A stretch of DNA of 64,000 bases. Origin: Haloarchaeobius iranensis (GTDB taxonomy: Archaea; Halobacteriota; Halobacteria; Halobacteriales; Natrialbaceae). Made by a program: the position numbers and the translations under genes. The notes below the pieces were generated by a model. That model was not told where the DNA came from. It worked only from the letters and a program-made list of their open reading frames with translations, and did no database searches. The DNA lies in contig NZ_FNIA01000011.1 of the NCBI RefSeq assembly GCF_900103505.1, positions 47,293 to 111,292 on the forward strand, written 5' to 3'. Within the stretch, counting starts at the first letter, position 1. Each line of letters starts with the position of its first letter. Of the stretch, positions 26,437-35,156 are shown in pieces.

Positions 26437-26877
26437 ATGGAGCGAACCGGACACGACGTTCGGAGCGCACTCGATACGGCTGCCGACTTCGCCCTCGCGT
26501 TCCTGGGCATCGTCGTCATCGCATTCCCGACCACCGCGCTCGCCGACGGGATACTCGGGGACCCGCTCGGCCGCGGCGTCCTCGGTCTCACGGCCGTCGT
26601 GGGCGTGCTCGGCGCGTCGCTGTTCGTCCGCCGTGGTTGGTCACACAGCAGCTTCGGTGGCCTCATCGGCATCACCGTCTGCACCATGCCGTTCTGGCTC
26701 CTCGGTGTCGGCGGGATGATGTCGCTCCTCGGCATCGACGCGCCGGCCGGGAGCCGCGAGCCGTTCCTGCTGGCGCTGCTGTTCGGCCTCGCCACCGGGT
26801 ACATCCGGGTGTACTCCGACCGCGTCGACCTCCCGACCCTCGACGGACACGAGGACTCGACGGACGCCGCGTCCTGA
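26437..26877 (+). CDS. membrane protein of about four helices, 146 aa
   Basis: A 146-residue integral membrane protein. Predicted helices lie at about 18-35, 50-68, 75-95 and 108-125, with a soluble C-terminal tail ending in acidic residues. A positively charged RRGW lies between helices 2 and 3. The ATG at 26437 is preferred; an in-frame ATG at 26410 would add nine non-conserved residues. No family recognised and no clear TATA box. Monocistronic and convergent with the EamA transporter gene. Confidence 0.75.
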   Translation: MERTGHDVRSALDTAADFALAFLGIVVIAFPTTALADGILGDPLGRGVLGLTAVVGVLGASLFVRRGWSHSSFGGLIGITVCTMPFWLLGVGGMMSLLGIDAPAGSREPFLLALLFGLATGYIRVYSDRVDLPTLDGHEDSTDAAS

Positions 26878-26916
26878 ACGCGGACGCCCCGGCCGCGGCA
26901 CTGGTCCACCGGCGGC

Positions 26917-27783
26917 TCAGCCGAGGGTGATCATGGCGACGCCACCGATGGCGACGCTCGCAGCGGCCAGCCGGAGCCGGAAGTTCCGCTCCTGCAGCAC
27001 GACCCCGCCGAGCAGGACCGCCACGACCGCCTGCGCGTTGACGATGGGCGAGGCGACGCTGGCGGGCAACGTCGTGAACGCCAGCGAGATGACGTGCTGG
27101 CCGCCCGCGACGACCGCGCCGAAGGCGACGAACTTCCGCCAGTCGGCCGTCATCGCCGCGCGGTCGACCTTCAGGAGCGCCAGCGGCGAGATGGCGACGA
27201 ACGTCGTCACGAGCATGACGACGACGAACGCGGTCGGCTCGACGCCCAGCTCCTGCAGGACGAGCCGCTTCCCGACGTCGACGACGCCGAACGTCGCCGC
27301 GCTCAGGAGCGCGAGCTGTGCGGGGCGAGCGCGGACCGCCCGCCGGAGCGGCTCCAGCAGCGTCCCCGGCTCGTAGTTGACGAGGTAGAGCCCGAGCGTG
27401 ACGACGACGACACCCGCGACCTGCATCACCGAGAGCCGTTCGTGCAGGAACAGCACCTCGATGGGTAGGACGAAGGCGGGGACGACCTTGCTGATTGGCG
27501 CGACGTAGCTCACGTCGCCGGTCGAGAGCGCCCGGAAGAACGCGAGCAGCGCGACGACGACGCCGACACTCACCGCCAGCGACGCGGCCAGCCCGACCGC
27601 CGACGTCGGCACGGGCGGCCCGTCCGTCGTCGCCACGGCCACCGGGATGTACCAGGCGACCGCGGCGGCGTACACGCCGAACATGTAGACGGACGCCGCG
27701 TAGTCGGCGAAGTACCGTTTCACGCCGAACATGTAGCACCCGAGGAGGACCGCAGCGAACAGGGCGAGGGCGATACCGTTCAC
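26917..27783 (-). CDS. EamA/DMT family transporter
   Basis: A 288-residue drug/metabolite transporter with ten predicted helices in two EamA repeats (about 1-140 and 150-288). Conserved pieces are VSYVAPISKVVPAFVLPIEVLFLHERLS at the end of repeat 1 and PIVNAQAVVAVLLGGVVLQERNF at the end of repeat 2. The substrate cannot be deduced. It begins at a GTG 109 nt downstream of the L15e gene on the same strand with no clear promoter, so read-through from rpl15e is possible. Confidence 0.9.
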   Translation of the reverse strand: MNGIALALFAAVLLGCYMFGVKRYFADYAASVYMFGVYAAAVAWYIPVAVATTDGPPVPTSAVGLAASLAVSVGVVVALLAFFRALSTGDVSYVAPISKVVPAFVLPIEVLFLHERLSVMQVAGVVVVTLGLYLVNYEPGTLLEPLRRAVRARPAQLALLSAATFGVVDVGKRLVLQELGVEPTAFVVVMLVTTFVAISPLALLKVDRAAMTADWRKFVAFGAVVAGGQHVISLAFTTLPASVASPIVNAQAVVAVLLGGVVLQERNFRLRLAAASVAIGGVAMITLG

Positions 27784-27892
27784 GGGTCGTGCTCCCTCGC
27801 GGACCGGGATGAACCGTGCGGTTTCGGCAGCGTTCCCGGCGAGACAGCGCCGTGGCTCCGGGGCGGAGGAAAACCGGGAGAAAGCGGCGTGG

Positions 27893-28483
27893 TTACTTGC
27901 CGCGGCCGCGGCCGGAGTTGTTCGAGGGACGGGTGTGCTCGGTACCCTTGCCCTTGAACGTCAGGCCACGGTTCTGCTTGCCGGCGCTGGTGAGGCCACG
28001 GAACGCACGGCCCGTGTGGCTGTCGTCGCAGATCCAGTTGAGGTCGTCGTCGTTCTCGATGGCCGGATGCTCGGGGTCGACCATGATCACTTCGTGCCAC
28101 TTCTGGGAGCCGTCCTCACCGACCCAGTAGGAGTTGAGCACGCGCAGGTTCGGGTACTTACGCGCGCAGCGCTCCTCGGCGATGCGCTGGATGTTCTTCC
28201 GGCGACCGATGCGGTTGACGCCCTGGCGCTTCGACCGGCGACCGGCCTTGTGACGCTGCTTGCGGGCGTTCCCCTTGCGGACCGAGACGCGGGCGACGAC
28301 GATGCCCTGCTTGGCCTTGTAGCCCAGCTCGCGGGCCTTGTCCAGCCGGGTCGGGCGCTCGACGCGCTCGATTGCGCCTTCCTGCCGCCAGTCCTGTTTT
28401 CGTTGCCACTGCAGCTCGGCGAGCTTCCCGTCGTCCGGGTCCCGCCAGGCTTCCTTAATGTGGGAGTAGAAGCTTCGTGCCAT
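27893..28483 (-). CDS. rpl15e: 50S ribosomal protein L15e
   Basis: A 196-residue large-subunit protein of the eukaryotic/archaeal L15e family, recognised by MARSFYSHIKEAW, the basic RKQRHKAGRRSKRQGVNRI block, the IAEERCARKYPNLRVLNSYWVGEDG region and the basic Gly-rich end. The start at 28483 is the conserved one. The nearest TATA-like element (CCTTAACC, about 28608-28615) lies about 130 nt upstream, giving a leader of about 100 nt that contains a 7-codon ORF. This is unusual here, where most genes look leaderless. Confidence 0.96.
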   Translation of the reverse strand: MARSFYSHIKEAWRDPDDGKLAELQWQRKQDWRQEGAIERVERPTRLDKARELGYKAKQGIVVARVSVRKGNARKQRHKAGRRSKRQGVNRIGRRKNIQRIAEERCARKYPNLRVLNSYWVGEDGSQKWHEVIMVDPEHPAIENDDDLNWICDDSHTGRAFRGLTSAGKQNRGLTFKGKGTEHTRPSNNSGRGRGK

Positions 28484-28641
28484 GTGTGTATCACCACGGG
28501 CGTTGTCCGGTTCAGTTCGCGTCGGCGAACCACATTCCGATGACCTGTTGTGCGCAGGTGCCCGCTGGAGCCCGTCCGCCAGCGAGTTACCCGAAATTCT
28601 CCACTGAGGGGGTTAAGGGCTTCGAAAGGCGGGCGCGCAAA

Positions 28642-29187
28642 TCACGCCGTCGACACCGTCCAGCAGTCCTCCGAGATCGCTCGGCCAGCGGCGTAGCCCC
28701 GGAGTTCGCGGACCAGCGTCTGCCCCCGGAGTCGGTAGGTGACGCGATGCGAGGTCGCGTCGTCGGGCTGCTGGGTCGCGGTGCCGGTCCGCGTGGCCTC
28801 GACACCCTCGACGGCCATCTCGACCTCGTAGCCGTCGTCCCCCGCCGTGGTCCCGGTGACGGTTATGGAGTCGATAGCCGCGTAGTTCTCGTCCGTCGCC
28901 ACGACGTACGCGGCCTCGAACTCGCGCACGTAGTCGACGACGGTCGACTCGGTCGGGTTCTCCGGCCGTGCGGGCAGCCCGTCGATGTCCGGTTCGTCCG
29001 GGCAGTTCTCGGGGAACGAGTCCGCCCCAGTCGTCGTCACCGTGTCGGTCCGGCCCGACATCGACTGCGTCGTCGGCACGGGGCTTGTCGTCCCGTCGCC
29101 GTCGTTCGAATCGTCGCCGAGACAGCCGGCGACTGTCACCGTGCCGAGTGCCGTCGCAGTCGCTGCGAGGAGGGTGCGGCGTCGCAT
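28642..29187 (-). CDS. Tat-type lipoprotein, 181 aa
   Basis: A 181-residue secreted lipoprotein. The N-terminus MRRRTLLAATATALG-TVTVAGC has a twin-arginine pattern and a lipobox with the lipidated cysteine at about residue 22, followed by an acidic, Thr-rich linker. The mature domain includes PTESTVVDYVREFEAAYVVA and ends near a conserved cysteine. A TATA-like CACTTACC lies 24-32 nt before the ATG. No enzymatic motif; function unknown. Confidence 0.85.
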   Translation of the reverse strand: MRRRTLLAATATALGTVTVAGCLGDDSNDGDGTTSPVPTTQSMSGRTDTVTTTGADSFPENCPDEPDIDGLPARPENPTESTVVDYVREFEAAYVVATDENYAAIDSITVTGTTAGDDGYEVEMAVEGVEATRTGTATQQPDDATSHRVTYRLRGQTLVRELRGYAAGRAISEDCWTVSTA

Positions 29188-29260
29188 AGTCGGGCCGTGG
29201 CCCCCGCCCGGTAAGTGCCTTGAGGTGGCTGAAAACGCTGTTTGGGGGGTGCCTGGATTC

Positions 29261-31075
29261 TCAGGCCGAGTAGTAGTACTCGCCGTCGTTCTTCTGCTGC
29301 TTGTCGAGCTGCGAGCCGGGCTTGTTGACCCGGGGTCGCTTCGTTCGCTCGTCCCGGCGGAACGTCACGTCCAGGTTCGCGAGGAACTCGTTCATGCCCG
29401 AGCGCATCGCCTGCGGGCGGCCGGCGTGGCCGTGCTCGGCGGGCTCGCCGTCGAACACCATCAGTCGGTCGGCGAGCAGGTCGATCATGTAGATGTCGTG
29501 GTCGATGACCATGACGGTCGCGTCCTGGCTCTCGGCGTAGCGCCGGATGGCGCTGGTCGCCTGCACGCGCTGTTCGACGTCGAGGTGCGCGGAGGGCTCG
29601 TCGAGCAGGTAGAGGTCGGCCTCCTCGGAGAGGCAGGCCGCGATGGCGACGCGCTGGCGCTCGCCGCCGGAGAGGTCCTCCAGGTTCTGCTCCATGATGC
29701 GCTCCAGCTGGAGCGGCTGGGCGATCTCGGTGTTCCAGTACGACGAGCCGAACTGGTCGGTGATGGACTGGAGGAACACGTCGACGCGCATCGGCTTGTC
29801 GATCTCGATGTACTGCGGCTTGTAGGAGATGTCGAGCTGGAAGTCGAGCTCGCCCTCGTCCGGTTCGAGCGCCCCGTTGAGCAGCTTCGCGAACGTGGAC
29901 TTCCCGATGCCGTTGGGGCCGACGATGCCGAGCACCTCGTTCTCGTGGACGGTGCCCCCGTCGACCGACAGCGAGAACTCACCCTCGCCGTAGCTCATCT
30001 CGAGGTCGGGGTACTCGACGAGCACGTCGCCCTTCGCGACGGTGCGCGGAGCGTGCTCCTCGAACTCGATGGCGTTCGGCCGGATGCGCATGTTCTCGTT
30101 GTCGAGGTAGCCCTTCAGGTACTCGTTGATGCCGTTCCTGACGGATTTCGGGTCCGTGACGACACCGTACGCGCCGGGCTCACCGTAGGCGACGTGGAGG
30201 TTGTCCGCGAGCAGGTCGAGGATGGCGAGGTCGTGCTCGACGACGAGCATCGACCGGTCGCCGTCGGCGGCGAGGTCGCGGATGAGCCGCGCGGCGGTGA
30301 CGCGCTGGCCGATGTCGAGGTACGGCGTGATCTCGTCGAGGAAGTAGAAGTCGGCGTCCCGGGCCAGCGTCGCGGCGAGGGCGACGCGCTGGAGCTCGCC
30401 CCCCGAGAGGTCGCCGATGTGCTGGTCCATCACGGGCCGGATGCTCAGCCGGTCGACGATGGCGTCGAGGTCGCCCCGCTCGTCGGTCGAGTCGAGCAGC
30501 TCGCGCGTGGTGCCGTCGAACTGGTTCGGGATCTGGTCCACGTACTGCGGCTTGCGGGCGACGCTGACGTCGCCGTCGCGGAGCTCCCGCAGGAACGCCT
30601 GCAGCTCGGTGCCGCGGTAGCGGTCGAGCACGTCGGACCACTCCGGCTCGGTGCCGTAGTTCCCGAGGTTGGGCGTGAGCTCCCCGGCGAGGATGCGGAC
30701 CGCGGTCGTCTTCCCGATGCCGTTCGGGCCGAGGATACCCGTCACGCGACCCTCGTCGGGGGCGGGCAGCCCGTACAGCGAGAACGCGTTCTCGCCGTAG
30801 CGGTGGGCCGGCTCGTCGTCGAGCTCCTGTGGCAGGTTGATGATCTCGATGGCGTCGAACGGGCACTTCTCGACGCAGATGCCGCAGGTCTCGCCCAGAC
30901 AGATCTCCTCGGAGATGCGCACCTGGTCGGGTTTCCCCTCCATGGTGTCCTCGCCGCGGACGGTGATACACTCCTTCCCGGTGCGGTTCGGCGGACAGAA
31001 GTTCTTGCACTCGTAGTTGCAGCGGTCGGGCTGGCATCGCTCCAGGTCGACCACCGCGATGCTGTCGTCCGCCAT
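29261..31075 (-). CDS. ribosome recycling ATPase ABCE1/RLI
   Basis: A 604-residue twin-ABC ATPase that splits 70S ribosomes after termination. The N-terminal iron-sulfur region has two [4Fe-4S] cysteine sets (CQPDRCNYECKNFC and CLGETCGICVEKCP). ABC1 has GPNGIGKTT and LSGGELQRVA; ABC2 has GPNGIGKST and LSGGERQRVA; a hinge and helix-loop-helix insert are present. Length is typical. The gene starts 3 nt after the stop of an EMC6-like membrane protein gene, so they are almost certainly one transcript. Confidence 0.97.
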   Translation of the reverse strand: MADDSIAVVDLERCQPDRCNYECKNFCPPNRTGKECITVRGEDTMEGKPDQVRISEEICLGETCGICVEKCPFDAIEIINLPQELDDEPAHRYGENAFSLYGLPAPDEGRVTGILGPNGIGKTTAVRILAGELTPNLGNYGTEPEWSDVLDRYRGTELQAFLRELRDGDVSVARKPQYVDQIPNQFDGTTRELLDSTDERGDLDAIVDRLSIRPVMDQHIGDLSGGELQRVALAATLARDADFYFLDEITPYLDIGQRVTAARLIRDLAADGDRSMLVVEHDLAILDLLADNLHVAYGEPGAYGVVTDPKSVRNGINEYLKGYLDNENMRIRPNAIEFEEHAPRTVAKGDVLVEYPDLEMSYGEGEFSLSVDGGTVHENEVLGIVGPNGIGKSTFAKLLNGALEPDEGELDFQLDISYKPQYIEIDKPMRVDVFLQSITDQFGSSYWNTEIAQPLQLERIMEQNLEDLSGGERQRVAIAACLSEEADLYLLDEPSAHLDVEQRVQATSAIRRYAESQDATVMVIDHDIYMIDLLADRLMVFDGEPAEHGHAGRPQAMRSGMNEFLANLDVTFRRDERTKRPRVNKPGSQLDKQQKNDGEYYYSA

Positions 31076-31078
31076 CGG

Positions 31079-31417
31079 TCACCCCGTGTGCTGCGCGGTG
31101 AGCATGATCCCCCAGGTGACGAACCAGAAGGAGAAGGTCATGAACGCGATGAACAGGAAGTCCTTCGCCCCGAAGTCGTTCTTGTAGACGCCGAGCAGCC
31201 GCTGCAGGAGCGGCTGGACGGCGATGGCGACGATGACGACGAGCTGTGCGGTCTGGTTCTGTGCCGCAATCTCCGCCGTCTCGGCTCCAGCGGTGAGCGA
31301 CGCCGAGAGGAAGGCCGCCGCGACGCCGACCCCCGCCGAGAGGGCCGTCCGCGTGACCGTATGAAAGTGCTGGTCCTCCGAATCCGCCGTGTCGGAGCCA
31401 GCCGTGTCGGTAGCCAT
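31079..31417 (-). CDS. EMC6-like membrane protein
   Basis: A 112-residue protein with an acidic cytoplasmic N-terminus and three predicted helices (about 25-48, 57-76, 86-107). Size and topology match the EMC6-like family, whose eukaryotic member is part of the ER membrane protein complex that inserts membrane proteins. The assignment is from topology and recall, with moderate certainty. It is the first gene of an operon with ABCE1. CTTTTTACC on the minus strand, 23-31 nt before the ATG at 31417, is its TATA box. Confidence 0.75.
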   Translation of the reverse strand: MATDTAGSDTADSEDQHFHTVTRTALSAGVGVAAAFLSASLTAGAETAEIAAQNQTAQLVVIVAIAVQPLLQRLLGVYKNDFGAKDFLFIAFMTFSFWFVTWGIMLTAQHTG

Positions 31418-31533
31418 GTTCGTGGGTGTGGGAGCGCCGGTAAAAAGGCGTTCGCTTGTCTCTCGTCCGAACAGGTCCCAGATCGGGTCGTTGGGGTGAA
31501 GTTTAAGGTCGTGGCGGTTTTCGATTCGTAACG

Positions 31534-31824
31534 ATGAGCACAACCGGGGAGGAACTCGAGGAGCTACCGCCCAGCGCCAAGCTCGTGTACAAGGTGCTCG
31601 AATACGACGGCCCGCTCACGCAGAAGCAGATCGTCCAGGAGTCGATGCTCTCGGCCCGGACGGTCCGGTACGCACTGGAACGGCTACAGGAGATCGACCT
31701 CGTCAGCCAGGACGTCTACTTCGCCGACGCTCGACAGAGTCTCTACGAGATCGAGGAGGAGAAGGTGGCGGCCGACGGCGGCGAGGCCGACTGCAACGAA
31801 GCCGAACCCTGCTGCGCCGAGTGA
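31534..31824 (+). CDS. winged-helix (MarR-like) DNA-binding protein
   Basis: A 96-residue protein consisting of one winged helix: LPPSAKLVYKVLEYDGPLTQKQIVQESMLSARTVRYALERLQEIDLV is a classic wHTH (shown here as residues 10-57), followed by a short acidic tail with a C-terminal CNEAEPCC cluster. The tail cysteines could respond to thiols or metal. AAGTTTAAGG at about 31499-31508 provides a TATA box. Divergent from the EMC6-ABCE1 operon. Target genes unknown. Confidence 0.85.
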   Translation: MSTTGEELEELPPSAKLVYKVLEYDGPLTQKQIVQESMLSARTVRYALERLQEIDLVSQDVYFADARQSLYEIEEEKVAADGGEADCNEAEPCCAE

Positions 31825-31923
31825 CGAACCACGCGTTCTGACGGTCGCGAACACGCGACTGCTGCCAGCGTTCGCTCAGCCGCGGCCACACCGACTTTAT
31901 CCGAGGCCGGCGAGGTGTCGGAC

Positions 31924-32451
31924 ATGACCGATGCGGGAGCGCCTGCCGACGGCGACGACGGGGCGGCCGACGACGAGCGTGCAGCCGGCACCGCAGGGCC
32001 GGACGGCCCGGCGAGCGCCCGGTCACCGGCGACCGACCCCCGCGCCCCCGAGCCGGCGAACCCGCGACGGCGGCTGGTGGTCGTCGGCGTCGTCGTCCTG
32101 ATGCTCGCCGCGAGCGTCGGCGGTATCGCCTGGGCGGTCACCCAGACCGGGAGCACGGACGCGACGGTCCCGACCGCCGCCTTCGACCACAGCTACGAGG
32201 GAGACGAGCGGACTGCGCTCACCTACACGGGCGGCGACAGCGTCCTCGCGGGGAACATCGTCGTCGAGGTCGACGGCGACCGGGCGACGTGGGCCGACCT
32301 GCGCTTCGGCGTCGACGACGACGACACCATCAGCGCCGGTGACAGCGTCGTCCTCGTCGGCGTCGAACCCGGCGACGAACTGACCGTCCGCTACGTCGCC
32401 GGCGACCTGGACGCCGCGGTCGCCAACGGCACGGTCGGCGACGGCGGCTGA
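31924..32451 (+). CDS. single-pass membrane protein with archaeal pilin-like C-terminal domain
   Basis: A 175-residue protein: an acidic, Ala/Pro-rich N-terminus of about 47 residues, one membrane helix (RRRLVVVGVVVLMLAASVGG, about 48-70) and an external domain in which LTYTGGDSVLAGNIVVEVDG and ISAGDSVVLVGVEPGDELTVRY resemble haloarchaeal type IV pilin-like proteins. The usual class III signal (short basic N-terminus before the hydrophobic helix) is not present, so it is probably not a processed pilin. Start at 31924 fits TTTATC at 31898-31903. Confidence 0.75.
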   Translation: MTDAGAPADGDDGAADDERAAGTAGPDGPASARSPATDPRAPEPANPRRRLVVVGVVVLMLAASVGGIAWAVTQTGSTDATVPTAAFDHSYEGDERTALTYTGGDSVLAGNIVVEVDGDRATWADLRFGVDDDDTISAGDSVVLVGVEPGDELTVRYVAGDLDAAVANGTVGDGG

Positions 32452-32502
32452 CCGCCGGCGGGAGTCGAACCGCCTTTTGTGCCTGGGGACGGTAGCCAGC
32501 GC

Positions 32503-32907
32503 ATGAACCTCAAGCGCATCGTCGTCGTCCTCGTCTTCCTCGTCGTCGGGAGCATCGTCGCGGGCACGCTCCAGACGACGCCGATAGCGGGCATGTCCGA
32601 CGCCCAGCGCACCGCCCTCGGCATCGCGTTCTCGACGCCCGTCGGAATCGCCGTCTTCGCGCTCGTCGCGGGGACGTTCGACACCGACGGCTACCTCGCG
32701 GAGCGCTCCTGGGCCGGGAAGTTCGGCGACCTCGTCTTCGTCGAGCTCGCCGCCGTCATCGGCGCGCTCGGCGCCGCGACCGCCCTCGAAGGTGCGATAC
32801 CGAGCTTCGCCGGCTGGACCGGCGCGGCACTCGGCTACTTCCTCGCCTTCTTCACCTTCCTCTGGCGCGCCGGCGAGTACAACGAGACGCCCGCACGGGA
32901 CGAGTAG
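32503..32907 (+). CDS. four-helix membrane protein, 134 aa
   Basis: A 134-residue hydrophobic protein with helices at about 5-22, 42-58, 76-95 and 103-122 and a short polar C-terminus. No known motif. The ATG at 32503 is preferred because CTTTTG at 32473-32478 is a TATA-like element at 25-30 nt. It lies 51 nt after the pilin-like gene on the same strand. Function unknown. Confidence 0.78.
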   Translation: MNLKRIVVVLVFLVVGSIVAGTLQTTPIAGMSDAQRTALGIAFSTPVGIAVFALVAGTFDTDGYLAERSWAGKFGDLVFVELAAVIGALGAATALEGAIPSFAGWTGAALGYFLAFFTFLWRAGEYNETPARDE

Positions 32908-33116
32908 CCGGCTGGAGACGGTCTGCGGGAGAGTCTTCCGAGTAGTGCCTCAAGCGGTGCAGAGTGCGAAGCGCGACGCCGTGAGCGGCCGCCGGACGAG
33001 CCCCCCGGAGTACGCCGGCTGTTCGTGTCCCCGCCACCCAGCGACCATCGGTCGGCGACACACGGTCACCTGCCGACTCCGAACGCTTATTCACCGTCCG
33101 GGTCCACGTCACGGGT

Positions 33117-33785
33117 ATGCGAATCGCACTGCTCGGTGGCACGGGCGATATCGGCCAGGGCCTCGCGCTCCGCTGGGCCTACGATACGGACCACGAGGTA
33201 CTGATCGGCTCGCGCGACGCCGAGAAGGCGCGGACGGCGGCCGAGTCGTACGAGACGGAGCTGGACAGCCGGGGCGTCGACCGCACGGTGAACGGCTTCG
33301 CGAACGAGATGGCGGCCGACCGCGCGGACGTCGTCGTGCTGGCGGTGCCGCCGTACCACGTCGGCGACACGGTCGATTCGGTCGCGGGGAAGCTGGACGA
33401 GGACACCATCCTCGTCTCCCCCGCGGTGGGGATGAAAGGCGACGAGGACGGGATGCACTACCACCGGCCCGGCGCGGGGAGTGTCACCGCCATCGCGGCG
33501 GAGGCCGCACCCGACGACGTCTCGGTCGTCGGCGCGTTCCACAACCTCTCTGCGGACCGGCTCGCGAACCTCGACGTGGCCCTCGACCTCGACACGCTGG
33601 TCGTGGGCGACGACCCGGACGCGAAGGACATCGTGCGACGGCTCGCCGACGAGATCGAGGGACTCCGCTCGCTCGACGCCGGCCCGCTCGCCAACGCGGC
33701 GGAGGTCGAGAGCGTCACCCCGCTGGTCATCAACATCGCGCGCTACAACGACGGGATGCACGACGTCGGCGTGACGTTCGAGTGA
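33117..33785 (+). CDS. npdG: NADPH-dependent F420 reductase NpdG
   Basis: A 222-residue enzyme that passes hydride between NADP(H) and coenzyme F420. The Rossmann loop is LLGGTGDIGQG (residues 6-15), followed by IGSRDAEKA for the NADP 2'-phosphate, VLAVPPYHV and LVSPAVGM. The C-terminus (VTPLVINIARYN) is typical of the family. TTAT at 33087-33090 gives a TATA box at leaderless spacing. The F420 genes cofE and a Mer-like oxidoreductase are 8.5 kb away. Confidence 0.94.
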   Translation: MRIALLGGTGDIGQGLALRWAYDTDHEVLIGSRDAEKARTAAESYETELDSRGVDRTVNGFANEMAADRADVVVLAVPPYHVGDTVDSVAGKLDEDTILVSPAVGMKGDEDGMHYHRPGAGSVTAIAAEAAPDDVSVVGAFHNLSADRLANLDVALDLDTLVVGDDPDAKDIVRRLADEIEGLRSLDAGPLANAAEVESVTPLVINIARYNDGMHDVGVTFE

Positions 33786-33867
33786 GGGCACGAGCGACTG
33801 CTGTTGCTCGTCGGTACTGAAACAACGAGAGGGGCGCTTGACGCCCCGACCACCACCGGCGACCCGG

Positions 33868-34137
33868 TTACGCGCCGGCCTTCTCGAGGGCGTCCTCGAG
33901 GTCCTCGCGCTGAGTGACCCCGACGAAGCGCTCGACGACGCCGTCGTCGTTCTCGACGATGAGCGTTGGGAGCGAGCGAACCTGGTACTGGTTCGCGACG
34001 TCCTGCTCCTCGTCGACGTTGATCTTCTCGACCTCGAACCGGTCGGCCCAGTCCTCCTCGAGCTCGTCGAGGATGGGGTCCTGCGTCTTGCAGGGGCCGC
34101 ACCAGTCGGCGTAGAAGTCCTTGAGCGTGACTGCCAT
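33868..34137 (-). CDS. thioredoxin
   Basis: An 89-residue thioredoxin with the active-site WCGPC at residues 12-16 (C13, C16) and the cis-proline loop SLPTLIV. It lacks the first strand-helix of longer bacterial thioredoxins, like other compact archaeal forms. The ATG at 34137 places YADWCGPC at the usual position; an upstream in-frame extension lacks support. CCCTTATG on the minus strand about 30 nt upstream is the likely promoter. A possible partner for ArsC, but not linked. Confidence 0.93.
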   Translation of the reverse strand: MAVTLKDFYADWCGPCKTQDPILDELEEDWADRFEVEKINVDEEQDVANQYQVRSLPTLIVENDDGVVERFVGVTQREDLEDALEKAGA

Positions 34138-34262
34138 AATCGGCCGACTGTTCCCTCGCTGCGCGCATAAGGGTTTGGTTAGACGAGGAGCGCACACGAG
34201 CGCGGCGGCGGCCCGGACACGGTGTCGAAAGGTTTAGACGGGCGCAGCGACGAGAGGCCGGT

Positions 34263-34424
34263 ATGAGCAAGGGAGAGAACTCCGGCGGGCTGATGTCCAG
34301 CGCCGGGCTCGTCCGCTACTTCGACGCCGAGGACCGCAACGCCATCCAGATCGACCCCAAGACGGTCGTCGCGTTCGGCGTCTTCTTCGGCGCGCTCGTG
34401 ATGGTGCTGCGCGTCGCGCTGTAG
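34263..34424 (+). CDS. preprotein translocase subunit Sec61-beta
   Basis: A 53-residue tail-anchored subunit of the archaeal SecYE-beta channel. The N-terminus [21 protein letters not shown] and the [26 protein letters not shown] helix are diagnostic (written here as two blocks, the second spanning residues 29-53). GGTTTAGAC at about 34230-34238 is a TATA element at leaderless distance. Monocistronic, upstream of pdxT with an 84-nt gap. Confidence 0.94.
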   Translation: MSKGENSGGLMSSAGLVRYFDAEDRNAIQIDPKTVVAFGVFFGALVMVLRVAL

Positions 34425-34508
34425 GCCCGGACACGCCACGCACCCACGGCACCGGCAGCATCGAGCGGACTCGCGAGGCTTTTCCTTCGGCACCCGTAAA
34501 CTCCTGTC

Positions 34509-35117
34509 ATGACACTCGTAGCTGGCGTCGTCGCCGTCCAGGGCGACGTCTCCGAGCACGCCGACGCCGTCCGGCGGGCCGGCCGCGCCCACGGCGAGGA
34601 CGTCGAGGTGCGCGAGATACGCGAGTCGGGACTCGTCCCCGACTGCGACCTGCTGCTCGTGCCGGGCGGGGAGTCGACCACCATCTCGCGACTGCTCCAC
34701 GAGGAGGGCATCGCCACCGAAATCGTCGCCCACGTGGAGGCCGGCAAGCCGATGTTGGCGACGTGTGCAGGGCTCATCGTCACGTCGCGGGACGCCAAGG
34801 ACGACCGGGTCGACACCCTCGACCTCGTCGACGTGAGCGTCGACCGCAACGCGTTCGGCCGCCAGAAGGACAGCTTCGAGGCCCCGCTCGACGTCGAGGG
34901 GCTGGACGAGCCGTTCCCGGCGGTCTTCATCCGCGCGCCGGTCATCGACGAGGTGGGCGACGACGTCGCGGTGCTCGCGACGTGGGACGACCGCCCGGTC
35001 GCGGTGCGCGACGGCCCCGTGGTGGCGACCTCGTTCCATCCGGAACTGACCCCGGACGTGCGGGTCCACCGGCTCGCCTTCTTCGCCGCCGACGAGGCCG
35101 ACCCCCTCGCCCGCTGA
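34509..35117 (+). CDS. pdxT: pyridoxal 5'-phosphate synthase glutaminase subunit PdxT
   Basis: A 202-residue class I glutamine amidotransferase that supplies ammonia to PdxS for de novo PLP synthesis. The triad is C86 in MLATCAGLI and H177/E179 in SFHPEL; LLVPGGESTT provides the oxyanion region and NAFGRQKDSFEA the PdxS contact. No pdxS is adjacent. A TATA-like CTTTTCC lies about 25-30 nt before the ATG. Confidence 0.96.
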   Translation: MTLVAGVVAVQGDVSEHADAVRRAGRAHGEDVEVREIRESGLVPDCDLLLVPGGESTTISRLLHEEGIATEIVAHVEAGKPMLATCAGLIVTSRDAKDDRVDTLDLVDVSVDRNAFGRQKDSFEAPLDVEGLDEPFPAVFIRAPVIDEVGDDVAVLATWDDRPVAVRDGPVVATSFHPELTPDVRVHRLAFFAADEADPLAR

Positions 35118-35156
35118 GAGCGGGGACTTTTCTACCTCGGCCTCTTCCGTCCGGCC

